Assembly: GCA_022226935.1 (NCBI GenBank)
Contig: CP092081.1
Location: 1,994,416 to 2,058,415 of the forward strand
Length of the DNA stretch: 64,000 nucleotides
Source of the DNA: Nitrospira sp.
GTDB lineage: Bacteria; Nitrospirota; Nitrospiria; Nitrospirales; Nitrospiraceae
Direction: 5' to 3'
Part shown: positions 46,801 through 55,875 of the stretch, piece by piece
Layout: each line of letters starts with the position of its first letter
How positions within the stretch are numbered: the first letter of the stretch is position 1
Made by a program: the position numbers and the translations under genes
Notes under the pieces: generated by a model
What the model was told of the DNA's origin: nothing
Seen by the model: only the letters and a program-made list of their open reading frames with translations
Databases searched by the model: none

Positions 46801-47141
46801 TCATTCAGCATCAGGAGGCGGAGGGCGTCGCGCTGATGGAGGCGGTCATTCGCGCGGGAGCCATCCGGACCCGTCCGATTCTGCTGACGGCCGCGGCGTT
46901 GATGGTCGGCGCCTTCGTCATCATTCTCGACCCCATCTTTCAGGGTCTCGCGGTGTCGTTGCTGTTCGGGGTGGGCGCTTCGACGGTGTTGACGTTGGTG
47001 GTGATTCCTCTGCTCTACTATCTGTGGATCGGGACTAGAGTGCCGGGTGAAGCACGCTCGGCACGCAACCCCGCCGGGTTTAGTGGCGATGAACCGTCGG
47101 TGCGGGATGAGCCAGGCGTCGGTGTCGCCCCCCATTCCTGA
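43845..47141 (+). CDS. RND efflux transporter, inner-membrane pump
   Basis: A proton-driven trimeric pump of 1098 residues, normal to slightly long for the family. It has 12 transmembrane helices in 1+5+1+5 order, periplasmic pore and docking domains, and the helix 4 motif GILVDDAIVVVEN with the paired Asp of the proton relay near 415. The repeat-2 segment GIIVRNSILLVDF is also clear. No heavy-metal (CzcA) signature stands out; a drug- or solvent-type or unassigned branch is more likely. The 3' end overlaps by 62 bases a gene on the opposite strand. Confidence 0.92.
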   Translation: MTTPRLGASGRLAALFVGSKLTPLIILASLLLGVFAVLLTPREEEPQIVVPMADVWLPFPGASAKVVEEQVTKPIERKLSEIKTVEYLYSISRPGGALIIVRFYVGEPMEQSLVDLYDKLMSNQDLLPPGAAPFQVKPRDVNDVPIVTLTLSSERYTDFQLRQLGDQVLEDAKKVPGTASGFVVGGRGRELRVQIDPTRLKAYGLTPLRVARVIQGENLALPAGRFESRNESFLVETGRFIRSKDDLDGVVVGVNEQRPVYLRQVAEVIDGPSETTQYVWFGEGTRGGGSSSGEAPAVTVAIAKQAGTNAVTVAQGVIRKVEEMKGRLIPADVQVTVTRDYGETADEKANELLWHLLVAVVAVVVFLGLTLGFRPAFVVSIAIPLTLALTLFISMLIGYSINRVTLFALIFSIGILVDDAIVVVENTYRHLTLRRLPHREASLFAVDEVGNPTILATMTVIAALLPMAFVSGLMGPYMRPIPVNASIAMFVSLLVAFIVIPWFCQTCYRPGVHMAGVDHDSFEEGRSYRLYRRLLAPVLSHPVMAYLVLGVIALLLAGSVLLFWTRDVVVKMLPFDNKSELQLVIDMPEGTTLEETARATKALTQYVRTIPELRDYQAYVGTASPFNFNGLVRHYYLRDQPHEADIQINLVAKDRRQAQSHDIAQRIRPSVQDIGRLYGANVKVVEVPPGPPVQSVLVAEIYGPEYDRQIEIAKDVRRMFETTAGVVDVDDYLEADQIKYVFTVDRAKAALAGIPSEEIVRTLRLALEGADVGLVHIPKERRPVQVKLRLPIIERTGLEHLGEIALRTTAGYMVPLSELIRVEQTVREQAIYHKNQKPVVYVIADVGGTGPDKGESPVYGVMGIGKKLAQYVLPEGYVLEQQYAVQPWSEQRFAMKWDGEWHITYETFRDMGMAFAAALVLIYLLIVAQFQSFLTPIVIMAPIPLTLIGILPGHWLTGSYFTATSMIGFIALSGIIVRNSILLVDFIQHQEAEGVALMEAVIRAGAIRTRPILLTAAALMVGAFVIILDPIFQGLAVSLLFGVGASTVLTLVVIPLLYYLWIGTRVPGEARSARNPAGFSGDEPSVRDEPGVGVAPHS

Positions 47142-48024
47142 CCACCAGCACCGGGCAGTGCGCGGCGCGAATCACAGCTTCTGCCACGCTTCCGAGTAGC
47201 AACCGTTCCACACCACGGCGACCTTGGGTTCCCATGACAATGAGCCGCGTCTTCGTGCGCGCTGCGTGAGCCAGAATGGAATCGGCCGGATCGCCATGGA
47301 GCAGCAGGTGTTCCACGACCACGTCATCGGCGCCGGAGGCGGACAGGGCCTGCCGGAATTTTCTTTCCATGCGTGCCTCTGTGGAATTTGCGGCCTGGGC
47401 GGAGGAGGAGGCGCGGAGTGGGAGCTCGGCGATATGAAGGAGCCTCACCTCCGCTTGCAGCAACCTCGCCAACTCAGCAGCGCGCCGGAGCGCTGTCTCG
47501 GAAGAAGGTGAAAAGTCCGTTGCCACCAGGATTCGACTGAGGTTGAGCCGAAGCGGGTGCAGGGCGGGATGGCCGCCGGCCGCGGCGCGGATCGTAAATA
47601 CCGGACAGTGGGCCCTGCGCAGGACGGCGGTTGCCACGCTTCCCAACTTGAGCCTGTCCAGACCGGATCGAGCGTGAGTTCCCATCACGATGAGGCCGGC
47701 CCGAATCTCGTCGGCGGTCTGCAGGATGGCATCTTCCGGAACCCCGGTGAGCAGTTTGTATTCGGCTGTCACCTGATTGTCGTTCGCAACACGAACCACA
47801 CGGCCCAAGTCGAGCAACGCTTTGGTCCTGAGCGGATTGAGGGAGCGGCTGCTCGCAGGCGCCCAGGGCGGGAAACCAGGCGGCGCTGGGAGTACGTGGA
47901 CGACGGTGAGGCGTAAATTCAAGACCGACGCCAGCTTGATGGCATAAGGCACGGCACGGGAGGCCGGCTTCGAAAAATCGACGGCCAGGAGCAGCCGGCC
48001 GGTCGTGCGCGCAGACGTTCTCAT
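47080..48024 (-). CDS. tandem universal stress protein, copy 1
   Basis: A 314-residue protein of two UspA domains (about 8-148 and 163-300). Both have the ATP-binding G-x2-G-x9-G-S pattern (GTHARSGLDRLKLGS and GTQGRRGVERLLLGS), so both halves probably bind nucleotide. It overlaps the adjacent Usp gene by four bases (ATGA) and converges on the RND pump with a 62-base overlap. As the last gene of the P-type ATPase operon, it probably serves stress or ion homeostasis. Confidence 0.9.
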   Translation of the reverse strand: MRTSARTTGRLLLAVDFSKPASRAVPYAIKLASVLNLRLTVVHVLPAPPGFPPWAPASSRSLNPLRTKALLDLGRVVRVANDNQVTAEYKLLTGVPEDAILQTADEIRAGLIVMGTHARSGLDRLKLGSVATAVLRRAHCPVFTIRAAAGGHPALHPLRLNLSRILVATDFSPSSETALRRAAELARLLQAEVRLLHIAELPLRASSSAQAANSTEARMERKFRQALSASGADDVVVEHLLLHGDPADSILAHAARTKTRLIVMGTQGRRGVERLLLGSVAEAVIRAAHCPVLVVRNGGRHRRLAHPAPTVHRH

Positions 48025-48899
48025 GGCGACACCACGAGAATATCGCAGGATGATCCGGCCAGGATGTGGCGAGTGACGCTGCCTAAGAGGAGCTCATCGG
48101 CCCGCGACTGGCCCTGTTTGCCGATGACGATGAGATCTGCCGCTTGCGCTTGCACTTGGGCAAGAATGACAGGAGAGGGATCGCCTTGTTCGACGATGCA
48201 GGCCGCGCGCTGGGTGGAGGGGAGACACTCGGCGATCAGTTGATCGATGCACCGGCCGGCCTCCTGCCGCTCCTCGTCGCAGTATCGTCGAATGGCTTCC
48301 TCGGTGGCGCCGGCAATGCGCAGCCTGCCTTCGAAGGGAACTCGAAATGCATGGACGATGCTGATGCGCGCGTGGGGGGCTACCTGGCGGGCCATAGTCA
48401 GGGCGGGAGCTGAATAGGCTGAGAAATCCACTGGCACGATGAGCCGCTGATAGGTTTTGTTCGGGGCACGTTTCACGACCAGCGACGGCCGACGGCAGGT
48501 TCGAAGAAGGCGCTCGGCCGTGGTGCCGAGCACGAGATCACGCAACGGATTGGTGCCTCGCGCCCCGAGGACCAGTAGGTCGGCCGCCTCGGCAGCCGCA
48601 CGGATCTTGGCGATCACCTGGCCGGTTGCCACTTCCTCTTGCGCGGTCACACCGGTGCTCTTGTTGAGAGCGGTCGCCGTTTCGCGAAGTTTGGTGTTCG
48701 CTTCTTCAATCACCGCTGCTTCGATCTCGGCCGATCCCCGTAGCACATTGCGAAGATCGTCCAAAGAGGATCCGCTGATAACGTGCAGCAGCCGCAGCGT
48801 GGCCGCCTGTTCCTTCGCGATGAGTGCGGCGCGTTCGGCGGCCGAGCGGGCGTACTCGGAAAAATCGATGGCTGCGACGATCGAGGTCAGTGTCTTCAT
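48021..48899 (-). CDS. tandem universal stress protein, copy 2
   Basis: A 292-residue protein of two UspA domains; GARGTNPLRDLVLGT and GKQGQSRADELLLGS carry the nucleotide motif (the first in a G-x2-G-x9-G-T form). ATG 48899 (MKTLTSIVAAID) overlaps the ATPase stop by four bases; the longer frame to 49049 lies inside the ATPase gene. It is in a tightly coupled minus-strand unit ATPase-Usp-Usp. Confidence 0.9.
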   Translation of the reverse strand: MKTLTSIVAAIDFSEYARSAAERAALIAKEQAATLRLLHVISGSSLDDLRNVLRGSAEIEAAVIEEANTKLRETATALNKSTGVTAQEEVATGQVIAKIRAAAEAADLLVLGARGTNPLRDLVLGTTAERLLRTCRRPSLVVKRAPNKTYQRLIVPVDFSAYSAPALTMARQVAPHARISIVHAFRVPFEGRLRIAGATEEAIRRYCDEERQEAGRCIDQLIAECLPSTQRAACIVEQGDPSPVILAQVQAQAADLIVIGKQGQSRADELLLGSVTRHILAGSSCDILVVSP

Positions 48900-51667
48900 A
48901 AGTGATGCTCCCGGTCGGAATGAAATGGCCGCTCCCCGGAGGGCGCCGCCCGCCGCACGGCATTGTGCTGGGTTACCGAACGAATGACGGCTTTCTCCGT
49001 TTCCGCGATCGTAAAGACAAACAGGCCCACCAGCATGACGCGCCCCCACTCCGCCAGACTCAAGTCGGTTGAGTGAAACACGGCTTGTAACGGAGCGGTA
49101 TGGACGTAGGCGAGCTGAAGCAGGGCGCAGGCGCCGATGACAATCCAGACATACGCGTTGCCGAATAATCCCTCTCGCGATAACACGGGACGGAGGATGT
49201 AACGGCTATTCAGGAGATACCACATTTCCACCATCACGACCGTGCTGACGGCGATGGTGCGCGCGCGCTCGATGCCGGCGCCTCGGTCCAGTTCCCACAG
49301 AAAGAGACCCAGGGCCCCGGCCATCATCAGGCCGGACACCATGGTCAGCCGCCACACGAAAAACCACGACAGCAGAGCCTCTTGGGGATGCCGCGGTGGG
49401 CGCTGCATCACATCCGATTCCGGAGGTTCGAACGCCAGGGCCAGGCCCAGGGTGCTGGATGTGACCATGTTGATCCACAGCACCTGGGCCGCTGTGAGCG
49501 GCAATGTCCATTCAAACAATATCGCCCCTGTGACCACCAGCGCTTCTCCGCCGTTGGTCGGCAACATAAACAAAATGAACTTGCGGATGCTGTCGTAGAT
49601 ACCGCGCCCCTCCCGCACGGCGCCGCTGATGGTGGCGAAGTTGTCGTCCGCGAGCACTACATCGGCCACTTCTTTCGCCGCGTCGGTTCCCTTCAACCCC
49701 ATCGCTACGCCGACATCGGCGCGTTTGAGCGCGGGCGCGTCGTTGACTCCGTCGCCGGTCATGGCCACAATCTGGCCGGAGGCCTGCAGTGCGCCGACCA
49801 ACCGCAGTTTGTGAGCCGGACTCGTGCGGGCGAACACATCCAGATCGGAGACGGCCAGACGCAGGTGTTCGTCGTCCAGTTGTTCGATTTGACTCCCGGT
49901 CATGGCCGGCTTGTCCTGTCCGATGCCGAGGCGGGCGCCGATCGCGCGGGCGGTTTCCGCATGGTCGCCGGTGATCATTTTCACCCTGATGCCGGCCGAG
50001 GCGCAGTCGGATACGGCAGCCGTCGCCTCCTCTCGCGGCGGATCGATGATCCCCAGGAGTCCGAGCAACGTGCAGCCGGTCTCGACGTCTTCGAACCGTA
50101 AGTCATGTTGTGTAGCGGGCACCCGCTTCATGGCGACGGCCAAGGTGCGCATTCCCTGTCCGGCGATCGAGGCCACCCGTTCGTCCCAGGCTGCCCTGTC
50201 CATTGTGAGATCATGGGTTCCGGCGCGAGAGGTCGTACACATGCCGAACAGCCGTTCAGGCGCTCCCTTCAGGTAAATCACCCCGTTCCCTTCATGGTCG
50301 TGGTGAAGGGTTGCCATGAAGCGATGCTCGGACTCGAACGGGATGGCATCCACTCTGGGCCACCGTTCCCGTTCAACGAACGGGTCGAGGCCGACCTTGA
50401 CGGCCAAGGTGCAGAGGGCGCCTTCGGTAGGATCGCCTTCCACCTGCCAGGTGCCGCTCACATGGCGCAGCAGCGCATCGTTGCACAGCAACCCCGCCCG
50501 CGCCAGTTCCGTGCTCTCGGGGTAGTCGCCGGGCTGGACTGCCGCTCCGTCCAGATGCAGCCCGCCCTCGGGAACGTAGCCCGCGCCACTCACGGCGAAT
50601 GCCAGCTTGCCGGTCAGGATCGACTGCACCGTCATCTCGTTCTTGGTCAGGGTGCCTGTCTTGTCGGAACAGATCACCGTGACCGATCCCAGAGTCTCCA
50701 CCGCGGGGAGGCGCCGGACGATGGCATGACGCGTGGCCATCCGCCGCACGCCGAGCGCCAGGGTAATCGTCATGATGGCAGGAAGGCCCTCGGGAATGGA
50801 CGAGGCGGCCAGTGCGACCACCATCATGAACATGTCGTCGGCGGAGTGCCCTCGCCAGAGGACGCCGATGATAAAGGTGCCCACGGCAATGACGCCGATG
50901 GCGGCTGCCAGCCATCGACTGAAGGCGGCCATCTGTCGGACCAGCGGAGTCGTCATCTCCTCAACGTCTTCCAGCATGGCGCTGATCCGTCCCAATTCCG
51001 TCCGACTCCCTGTTGCCACCACAATTCCGGTGCTCTGTCCCGAAGACACCAAGGTGCCGGAATAGAGAAGGCAGCGGCGATCACCGAGCGGCGCGTCGAT
51101 TGGAACGGCCGCAGGCGACTTTTCCACGACGGCCGACTCGCCCGTCAGGATCGCTTCGTTGACGAATAGGCTTTTGGCGCTCACCAGACGAATGTCCGCC
51201 GGGACCTTGTCTCCGGATGCCAAAGCAACGAGATCCCCCTGCACCAGGTTCTCGGCCGCGATCTGGATGCGTTCTCCTTGGCGGATGGCGGTGGTGCGCA
51301 GGGACAGCAGGTTACGAATGGCGTCAAGGGCTTCCTCCGCCTTCCCTTCTTGTATGAAGCCGATGACGGCATTCACGACGACGGCGGCGAACAGCACCGC
51401 GGCATCGATCCAATGACTCAACAGGCCCGCGACGACGGCGGACGCGAGCATCATGTAGATCAGGACATTGTGAAATTGCAGGAGGAAGCGGATCCAGGCC
51501 GACCGTCGTGTGGGGGGCGGTAGACGGTTCGGACCATCGCGTACCAGACGTCGCGCGGCTTCGTCGGTCGTCAAGCCACGGCGTGGATCGGTCTGCAGGC
51601 GCACCACCACGTCTGCGACTTCGCGGCCATGCCAGTTTCGGTGATCTTCAGTTGGTGATCGTTCCAA
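48896..51667 (-). CDS. P2-type cation-transporting ATPase (Ca2+/Na+/K+-like)
   Basis: About 923 residues. A typical P2 N-terminus (HRNWHGREVADVVVRL) is followed by the TGES loop (AILTGESAVV), the helix 4 ion site PEGLPAIMTI, the phosphorylated Asp in SDKTGTLTKNEM, KGAPE for nucleotide binding and TGDGVNDAPALK. The C-terminal P2 helices are present. I chose TTG 51667 because AAAGGA lies five bases upstream and the family pattern begins about ten residues later; the frame runs open to 51847. Ca2+ is the most common ion in this subgroup, but the specificity is not certain. Confidence 0.88.
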   Translation of the reverse strand: MERSPTEDHRNWHGREVADVVVRLQTDPRRGLTTDEAARRLVRDGPNRLPPPTRRSAWIRFLLQFHNVLIYMMLASAVVAGLLSHWIDAAVLFAAVVVNAVIGFIQEGKAEEALDAIRNLLSLRTTAIRQGERIQIAAENLVQGDLVALASGDKVPADIRLVSAKSLFVNEAILTGESAVVEKSPAAVPIDAPLGDRRCLLYSGTLVSSGQSTGIVVATGSRTELGRISAMLEDVEEMTTPLVRQMAAFSRWLAAAIGVIAVGTFIIGVLWRGHSADDMFMMVVALAASSIPEGLPAIMTITLALGVRRMATRHAIVRRLPAVETLGSVTVICSDKTGTLTKNEMTVQSILTGKLAFAVSGAGYVPEGGLHLDGAAVQPGDYPESTELARAGLLCNDALLRHVSGTWQVEGDPTEGALCTLAVKVGLDPFVERERWPRVDAIPFESEHRFMATLHHDHEGNGVIYLKGAPERLFGMCTTSRAGTHDLTMDRAAWDERVASIAGQGMRTLAVAMKRVPATQHDLRFEDVETGCTLLGLLGIIDPPREEATAAVSDCASAGIRVKMITGDHAETARAIGARLGIGQDKPAMTGSQIEQLDDEHLRLAVSDLDVFARTSPAHKLRLVGALQASGQIVAMTGDGVNDAPALKRADVGVAMGLKGTDAAKEVADVVLADDNFATISGAVREGRGIYDSIRKFILFMLPTNGGEALVVTGAILFEWTLPLTAAQVLWINMVTSSTLGLALAFEPPESDVMQRPPRHPQEALLSWFFVWRLTMVSGLMMAGALGLFLWELDRGAGIERARTIAVSTVVMVEMWYLLNSRYILRPVLSREGLFGNAYVWIVIGACALLQLAYVHTAPLQAVFHSTDLSLAEWGRVMLVGLFVFTIAETEKAVIRSVTQHNAVRRAAPSGERPFHSDREHHL

Positions 51668-52281
51668 TGAGATCCTTTCGATCGCCGTTCGAGACGGTGA
51701 AGGATTCTGCGGACCGGTCCGATGAGCGTTTCGGATCCACCGGGTTGCGAGAGCGTCGGCATATTCCCGGATCCGGCCTGTCGGCATCCCGGACCGGTCC
51801 ACGTCCGAGATGCTGCAACTTCGGTTTGGATAATCCGAGACTCCCACAGCCGCCAGTTTTTGGGCTTACATCCAGCCGTCCACACGAGCCAGGATGCGCA
51901 CGTGGGGGCGAGCGGCCAGCGCGTCGGCTTCTATTGCAGGGTGAAGCGCGAAGAGGCGCAAGCCGTCTCTCGCGCGGGCTCGCGTCACCAATGGCTGCGG
52001 TACGACGAGCATGGTCACCACATCGGCTCAGTGAGACATAATGGGGTCAACGGCCAAAGTCAAATAGTGTCTGCAAGGAAGATGACAGTTGCGCAGGTCT
52101 GCGTGAAGGGCGTGGCGTACGGTTTTGCCGCAGGCGCCAAAGCGATGGGGCGAAGTAAGTCTTGACCGGCACGCGCGAGATACCGTAAAGCCTTGCGTAC
52201 CGGATTCGATTCCCATTTACACACTTGAAGGTGGGACGAGTCGTGTAGAACGCAACGCTCCTCGATCTCTTAGGAAGACGC
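51668..52281. other. divergent intergenic region between ATPase and GT39 genes
   Basis: There is no convincing gene in these 614 bases. A plus-strand frame (51722-52165) reads open but has no family likeness. On the minus strand, TTGACT (52058-52063) and TTATGT (52036-52041) are 16 bases apart, a possible sigma-70 promoter for the ATPase operon with a long leader. On the plus strand TTGACC at 52162-52167 is a weak -35 candidate for the glycosyltransferase. Confidence 0.35.
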
Positions 52282-54009
52282 ATGACAGACACCGGTGTCT
52301 CGCAGTCGCAGCTTGAAGTCCGAGCCCAGCCTCATTCCCCAAGGCCCGCGTCCATGCCGCTCTGGGAGAATCCAGCTGGAGTTCGATATCTGGAGATATT
52401 GCTCCTGGCGTTTGTCGGCGGGTGGGCCTATTTTGCCAACCTCCACTTGTCGTTATTGGAAGGCAGCGAAGGGCTGTATGCGGGCATCGCGGGAGAGATG
52501 GCTCGGCGGGGTGAATTTTTCGACCTCACCTATCAAGGCATTCCCTACTTCAATAAGCCGCCGTTGTTTTTTTGGTTGCTGAACCTCTCGACGTCGATCT
52601 GGGGAGACCACGAAATCGCGTTGCGCCTGCCTGGGTCGTTGGCCGCGGTGGGCACCATCCTGCTGACCTACGTGCTGGGGACTCAGTTGATGTCGTCTCG
52701 AGCCGGGTTCTGGGCTGCGCTGGTGGTGGCCACCAGCCATGTCTTTCTCTGGTATGGACGCCGCGTGTTGTTCGATTCGACCTTGACGTTTCTGGTCACC
52801 CTGGCCCTCTTCGCCTGGATACAGGTGCAGATCCTGGGCCGGAGCTCACGGTGGTATCTGGTGACATGCCTGAGTATGGCGCTCGGAGCCATGCTGAAGG
52901 AGATGCATGGATTTTTCCTTCCTCTGCTGATCATGGCGCTGTATGCGGTGATTCAGCGCGACGCCCGAATGGTACGAGACAAATTTTTCTGGATCGGCTT
53001 GGCAGGGGCCATTGCCTTGCTGGCCTGGTATGCGCAACTGCTGAGTGTCGGGTATCAACATCATTTTAAGATCCTGAGCGCCATTGAGTCCGTGTGGAAT
53101 AGCGGCTTGTCCGGCGCAGCCGGGACCTCCAAAGACGGGCACCCCATCTATTGGTATCTGGGCATGATGTGGGCGGATTTCTTCCCCTGGTGTGCGTTGC
53201 TGCCGTCCGCCCTGGTGTTGTTGTGGCAGCAACGACCGTTGCGCTCGCATCAGACGGAGCTGTTATTGCTGGTGTGGGTGCTGGGTCTCTTCACGGCATT
53301 CAGCCTGGCCACGCTCAAACGAGAGCCCTATCTGACGACCCTCGTTCCCGGCATCGGGTTAATGATCGGGTATTTCTATCACCGGTTACGTCAATCCACG
53401 GACACTGCTCGGTCCATGTCTCCGTTATTGAGAGGGTTTCTGGTAATCCTGGCCCTCGTGTTCATCGGTGGGATGTTCTTCGGCGCCGCACCGTTGCGCC
53501 GTCGTTGGCTGGTCTCTGCGCCGGTCGTGTCTCCCGTCTTCATCGTGATCATGGTGTCTCTGGCCGGGACGCTTCTGTATGCCGCAATCACCGCCCGCCT
53601 CCAGTTGGCGCTGCGTATGGTCGGCGTGCTTGCGGTGGCCTACGTGGTGCTGGTGGTGAACTATGTGTTTCCTGCGATCGATCAGGCCGCTTCGCCGCGG
53701 AAGGCCACAGAGCAGATCAAATCCCTGGCGAAAGAGCCAGGACCGGCTATGTTTCTCTACATTCCCGGTTGGCCCAAAAACGAAGATGCCGTCTATTATT
53801 TGAAGCGGGATACCGCCGTGCCTGATCTGCCGGATGAAGATGCCCTGCGTCACGCGGTTCAGGCGCAGGGGCCTATCCGGGTCATTACCGAGGAATCGCA
53901 TCTGGTCGCGCTCCAGAAGCAGGCCGGGCTGGTCGTCGAAACACTGCAGGAGTTTCTGCAGCCAGGCCGCAAGCATTTGTATCTGCTGTCGATCCAAGCC
54001 AAAAGCTAA
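52282..54009 (+). CDS. GT39/ArnT-like membrane glycosyltransferase
   Basis: A 575-residue integral membrane enzyme of the PMT/ArnT superfamily, which moves a sugar from a polyprenyl phosphate to protein or lipid A on the periplasmic face. Its first loop has EGSEGLYAGIAGEMARRGE (the catalytic acidic residues) and YFNKPPLFFWL, both typical of ArnT. About eleven hydrophobic helices follow, then a soluble C-terminal domain of about 100 residues. Acceptor and sugar are unknown. It stands alone. Confidence 0.88.
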   Translation: MTDTGVSQSQLEVRAQPHSPRPASMPLWENPAGVRYLEILLLAFVGGWAYFANLHLSLLEGSEGLYAGIAGEMARRGEFFDLTYQGIPYFNKPPLFFWLLNLSTSIWGDHEIALRLPGSLAAVGTILLTYVLGTQLMSSRAGFWAALVVATSHVFLWYGRRVLFDSTLTFLVTLALFAWIQVQILGRSSRWYLVTCLSMALGAMLKEMHGFFLPLLIMALYAVIQRDARMVRDKFFWIGLAGAIALLAWYAQLLSVGYQHHFKILSAIESVWNSGLSGAAGTSKDGHPIYWYLGMMWADFFPWCALLPSALVLLWQQRPLRSHQTELLLLVWVLGLFTAFSLATLKREPYLTTLVPGIGLMIGYFYHRLRQSTDTARSMSPLLRGFLVILALVFIGGMFFGAAPLRRRWLVSAPVVSPVFIVIMVSLAGTLLYAAITARLQLALRMVGVLAVAYVVLVVNYVFPAIDQAASPRKATEQIKSLAKEPGPAMFLYIPGWPKNEDAVYYLKRDTAVPDLPDEDALRHAVQAQGPIRVITEESHLVALQKQAGLVVETLQEFLQPGRKHLYLLSIQAKS

Positions 54010-54313
54010 GATCTGTTCAGGACCGCCGGCTTTGTTGCATTCTGCCACAGAACGGCAGATCCCCTCTGTAGCAGACCTCCCCGATCCTCACTCTCGCATC
54101 TCCATCATCCGACTCTATTTCGAGACGTAGGATAAGCGGTTGGCCCCGCCTGTGTCAGGGGGCAGGGCAGGGCGCCATCCTTGCACTTCTCTTCCCGAGA
54201 GCCGATTCGTCGTTTGTGTGCCGTACCACGGTGATTGAGACAGTCGCGCAGAGCTTATCCCCGGTGAGTAAGGCGATACAGGGCCGTCAGGTGCTGTCGC
54301 GAAGGGAGAGGGC
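54010..54313. other. gene-free stretch after the GT39 gene
   Basis: In 304 bases I see only a TCTGCC/GGCAGA hairpin (54041-54059) not followed by a T run, and no reading frame worth calling. A ribosome site AAGGGAGAGG precedes ATG 54314. Confidence 0.45.
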
Positions 54314-54689
54314 ATGCATCCAAATCATCCGATGGTCGTTCATTTTCCTATCGCACTGTTGTTGGCCGGCTTGTTCTTCGATCTGGTCGCCCTGCGATGG
54401 CGTCGGGAAAGAATGTCGCGCCACGAGTTTGTCCTTGTTGCCACTCGGGGGCTGGACCGCTTTAGTGGCCCTGCTTCCCGGTCATCTCGCGGAAGATGCG
54501 GTGGAGCAGGGCGGGACTATCCCCCAGCAGGCGATCGAGACGCATGAGAAATCGGCATTTGCCGTCTTTGGGGTGCATGCTCTCCTCTTCTTGTTCCTCG
54601 GTGTGAGTGGTTCGGTGGTATTGCTCGCCGCCGGTTATTCTGGCGGCGAACCGGTGTATCGCTACGGCGCAGGGGGCCTACGTCGATGA
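54314..54689 (+). pseudogene. DUF2231 membrane protein gene with a frameshift
   Basis: The first frame starts MHPNHPMVVHFPIALLLAGLFF, the hallmark of DUF2231 (heme/copper-associated small membrane proteins). It leaves the family pattern near 54420-54455. From there a second frame continues with GGWTALVALLPGHLAED, ETHEKSAFAVFGVHALLF and a last helix to a stop at 54687-54689. One single-base change, perhaps at the TCGGGGGC run, would restore one protein of about 124 residues. The stop overlaps the next start (ATGA), showing an operon. It is either a true mutation or a sequence error. Confidence 0.7.
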
Positions 54690-55867
54690 ACATGATCGGC
54701 TCCATCACTTGCATGGTCGCGGCAACGGTGGTGCTGCTCGGCACGCCCGTTTTTGCCGAGAAGTCCGACGGCCGTTCGCCCATCGGCGAGAGGGCGGTGT
54801 TGCGCGCGGGCCAGGTGGTGCAGGGTGATTATTTTGCGTTCGGTCCGCAGGTGGAAATCTCCGGCATCGTGAATGGAGATCTGTACGCAGCTGGCGGTGA
54901 AGTGATGGTAGATGGCGTGGTGAACGGCGATGTGATCGTGGCGGGGGCCAAGGTCGTCCTGTCCGGCACGATCGCCCAAGATGCCCGTGTGGCCGGCGCG
55001 CACATCACCGTGAGCGGGACGATCGGAAGAAACGCCACCCTCGCCGGTGTCGATGTCCATCTGACGGAGAAGGCGACCGTCCGCGAGAATGTCATTGCGG
55101 GAGGCGCCTCCGTGCAGCTGTCCGGAGCGATCGGCCGCGATGCACGGGTGGGCGCGTGGCAGACGACCTTCTCCAATGAGATCGGCCGCGATGTCATCGT
55201 CGCGGCTGAATCGGTGCGTCTGACATCGAAGGCATCGGTCGGCGGTCGGCTGCGGTACTGGGGAGAGGTCGCGCCTTCGATCGACGAGGAGGCCGTGATT
55301 CGCGGGCCGATCACGCGTCGCCCCTTACCCGAGGGGTGGAGCACCGAGCGGGCTCGCCAGGGACTCGTCGGGATGCGAGTCCTGGCGGCCTTCGCCAGTT
55401 TTCTGTCGACGTTGATTCTTGGCTTGATCCTCCTGCGAATATGGCCGCACTTTGCTGCACAGGTCACGGCGGCGATACGGGAACGACCCGCGCCTTCTGT
55501 GGGATGGGGGCTTGCCGCAGTGGTCGTGACACCTCTGGTGGCTCTCAGTTTCGTGGTGACGGTGCTGGTCTTGCCGGCGGGAGTGATCCTGCTCGCGCTG
55601 TATGGCGTGACGATGTATCTGGCCAGAATCTTTACCATCATCTGCGCGGGACAATGGTTGTTTCGCCGTCGCGCCGACGCTTCCTCCTCACTCATCCGGC
55701 CCTTTGTGGCAGGGCTGTTGTTGTATTCACTCCTGGCACTCGTTCCGGTCATCGGAAGCCTGTTGACCTTTGTGACCGTGATTGTTGGAGTCGGCGCGTT
55801 GCTGGTAGCCGGAAAGCAACGTCTCGCCGTGACACAGGAACAGGACCGGGCGGAAGGCGTTTCCTGA
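54686..55867 (+). CDS. exported bactofilin-like beta-helix protein with membrane domain
   Basis: A 393-residue protein. A signal peptide (VAATVVLLGTPVFA) precedes a right-handed beta-helix of repeated six-residue-type turns (VNGDLYAAGGEVMVDGVVNGDVIVAGAKVVLSGT pattern, about 60-200), like polymer-forming bactofilins. The last 150 residues have four hydrophobic helices. Cytoplasmic bactofilins have no signal peptide, so this is a membrane-attached variant with its helix outside. It overlaps the DUF2231 gene and precedes the Mla-type operon by nine bases. Confidence 0.8.
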   Translation: MNMIGSITCMVAATVVLLGTPVFAEKSDGRSPIGERAVLRAGQVVQGDYFAFGPQVEISGIVNGDLYAAGGEVMVDGVVNGDVIVAGAKVVLSGTIAQDARVAGAHITVSGTIGRNATLAGVDVHLTEKATVRENVIAGGASVQLSGAIGRDARVGAWQTTFSNEIGRDVIVAAESVRLTSKASVGGRLRYWGEVAPSIDEEAVIRGPITRRPLPEGWSTERARQGLVGMRVLAAFASFLSTLILGLILLRIWPHFAAQVTAAIRERPAPSVGWGLAAVVVTPLVALSFVVTVLVLPAGVILLALYGVTMYLARIFTIICAGQWLFRRRADASSSLIRPFVAGLLLYSLLALVPVIGSLLTFVTVIVGVGALLVAGKQRLAVTQEQDRAEGVS

Positions 55868-55875
55868 AGCAGGCT

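Noticed and set aside
45852-47135. Long minus-strand frame inside the RND pump
   Set aside because: Antisense shadow of a strongly supported gene, with low-complexity His/Arg/Gln composition.
51722-52165. Plus-strand open frame between the ATPase and GT39 genes
   Set aside because: It begins inside the leader or 5' part of the ATPase, has no ribosome site and no protein-family likeness.
54041-54059. Terminator after the GT39 gene
   Set aside because: The TCTGCC/GGCAGA stem is short and is followed by TCCCC rather than a T run.
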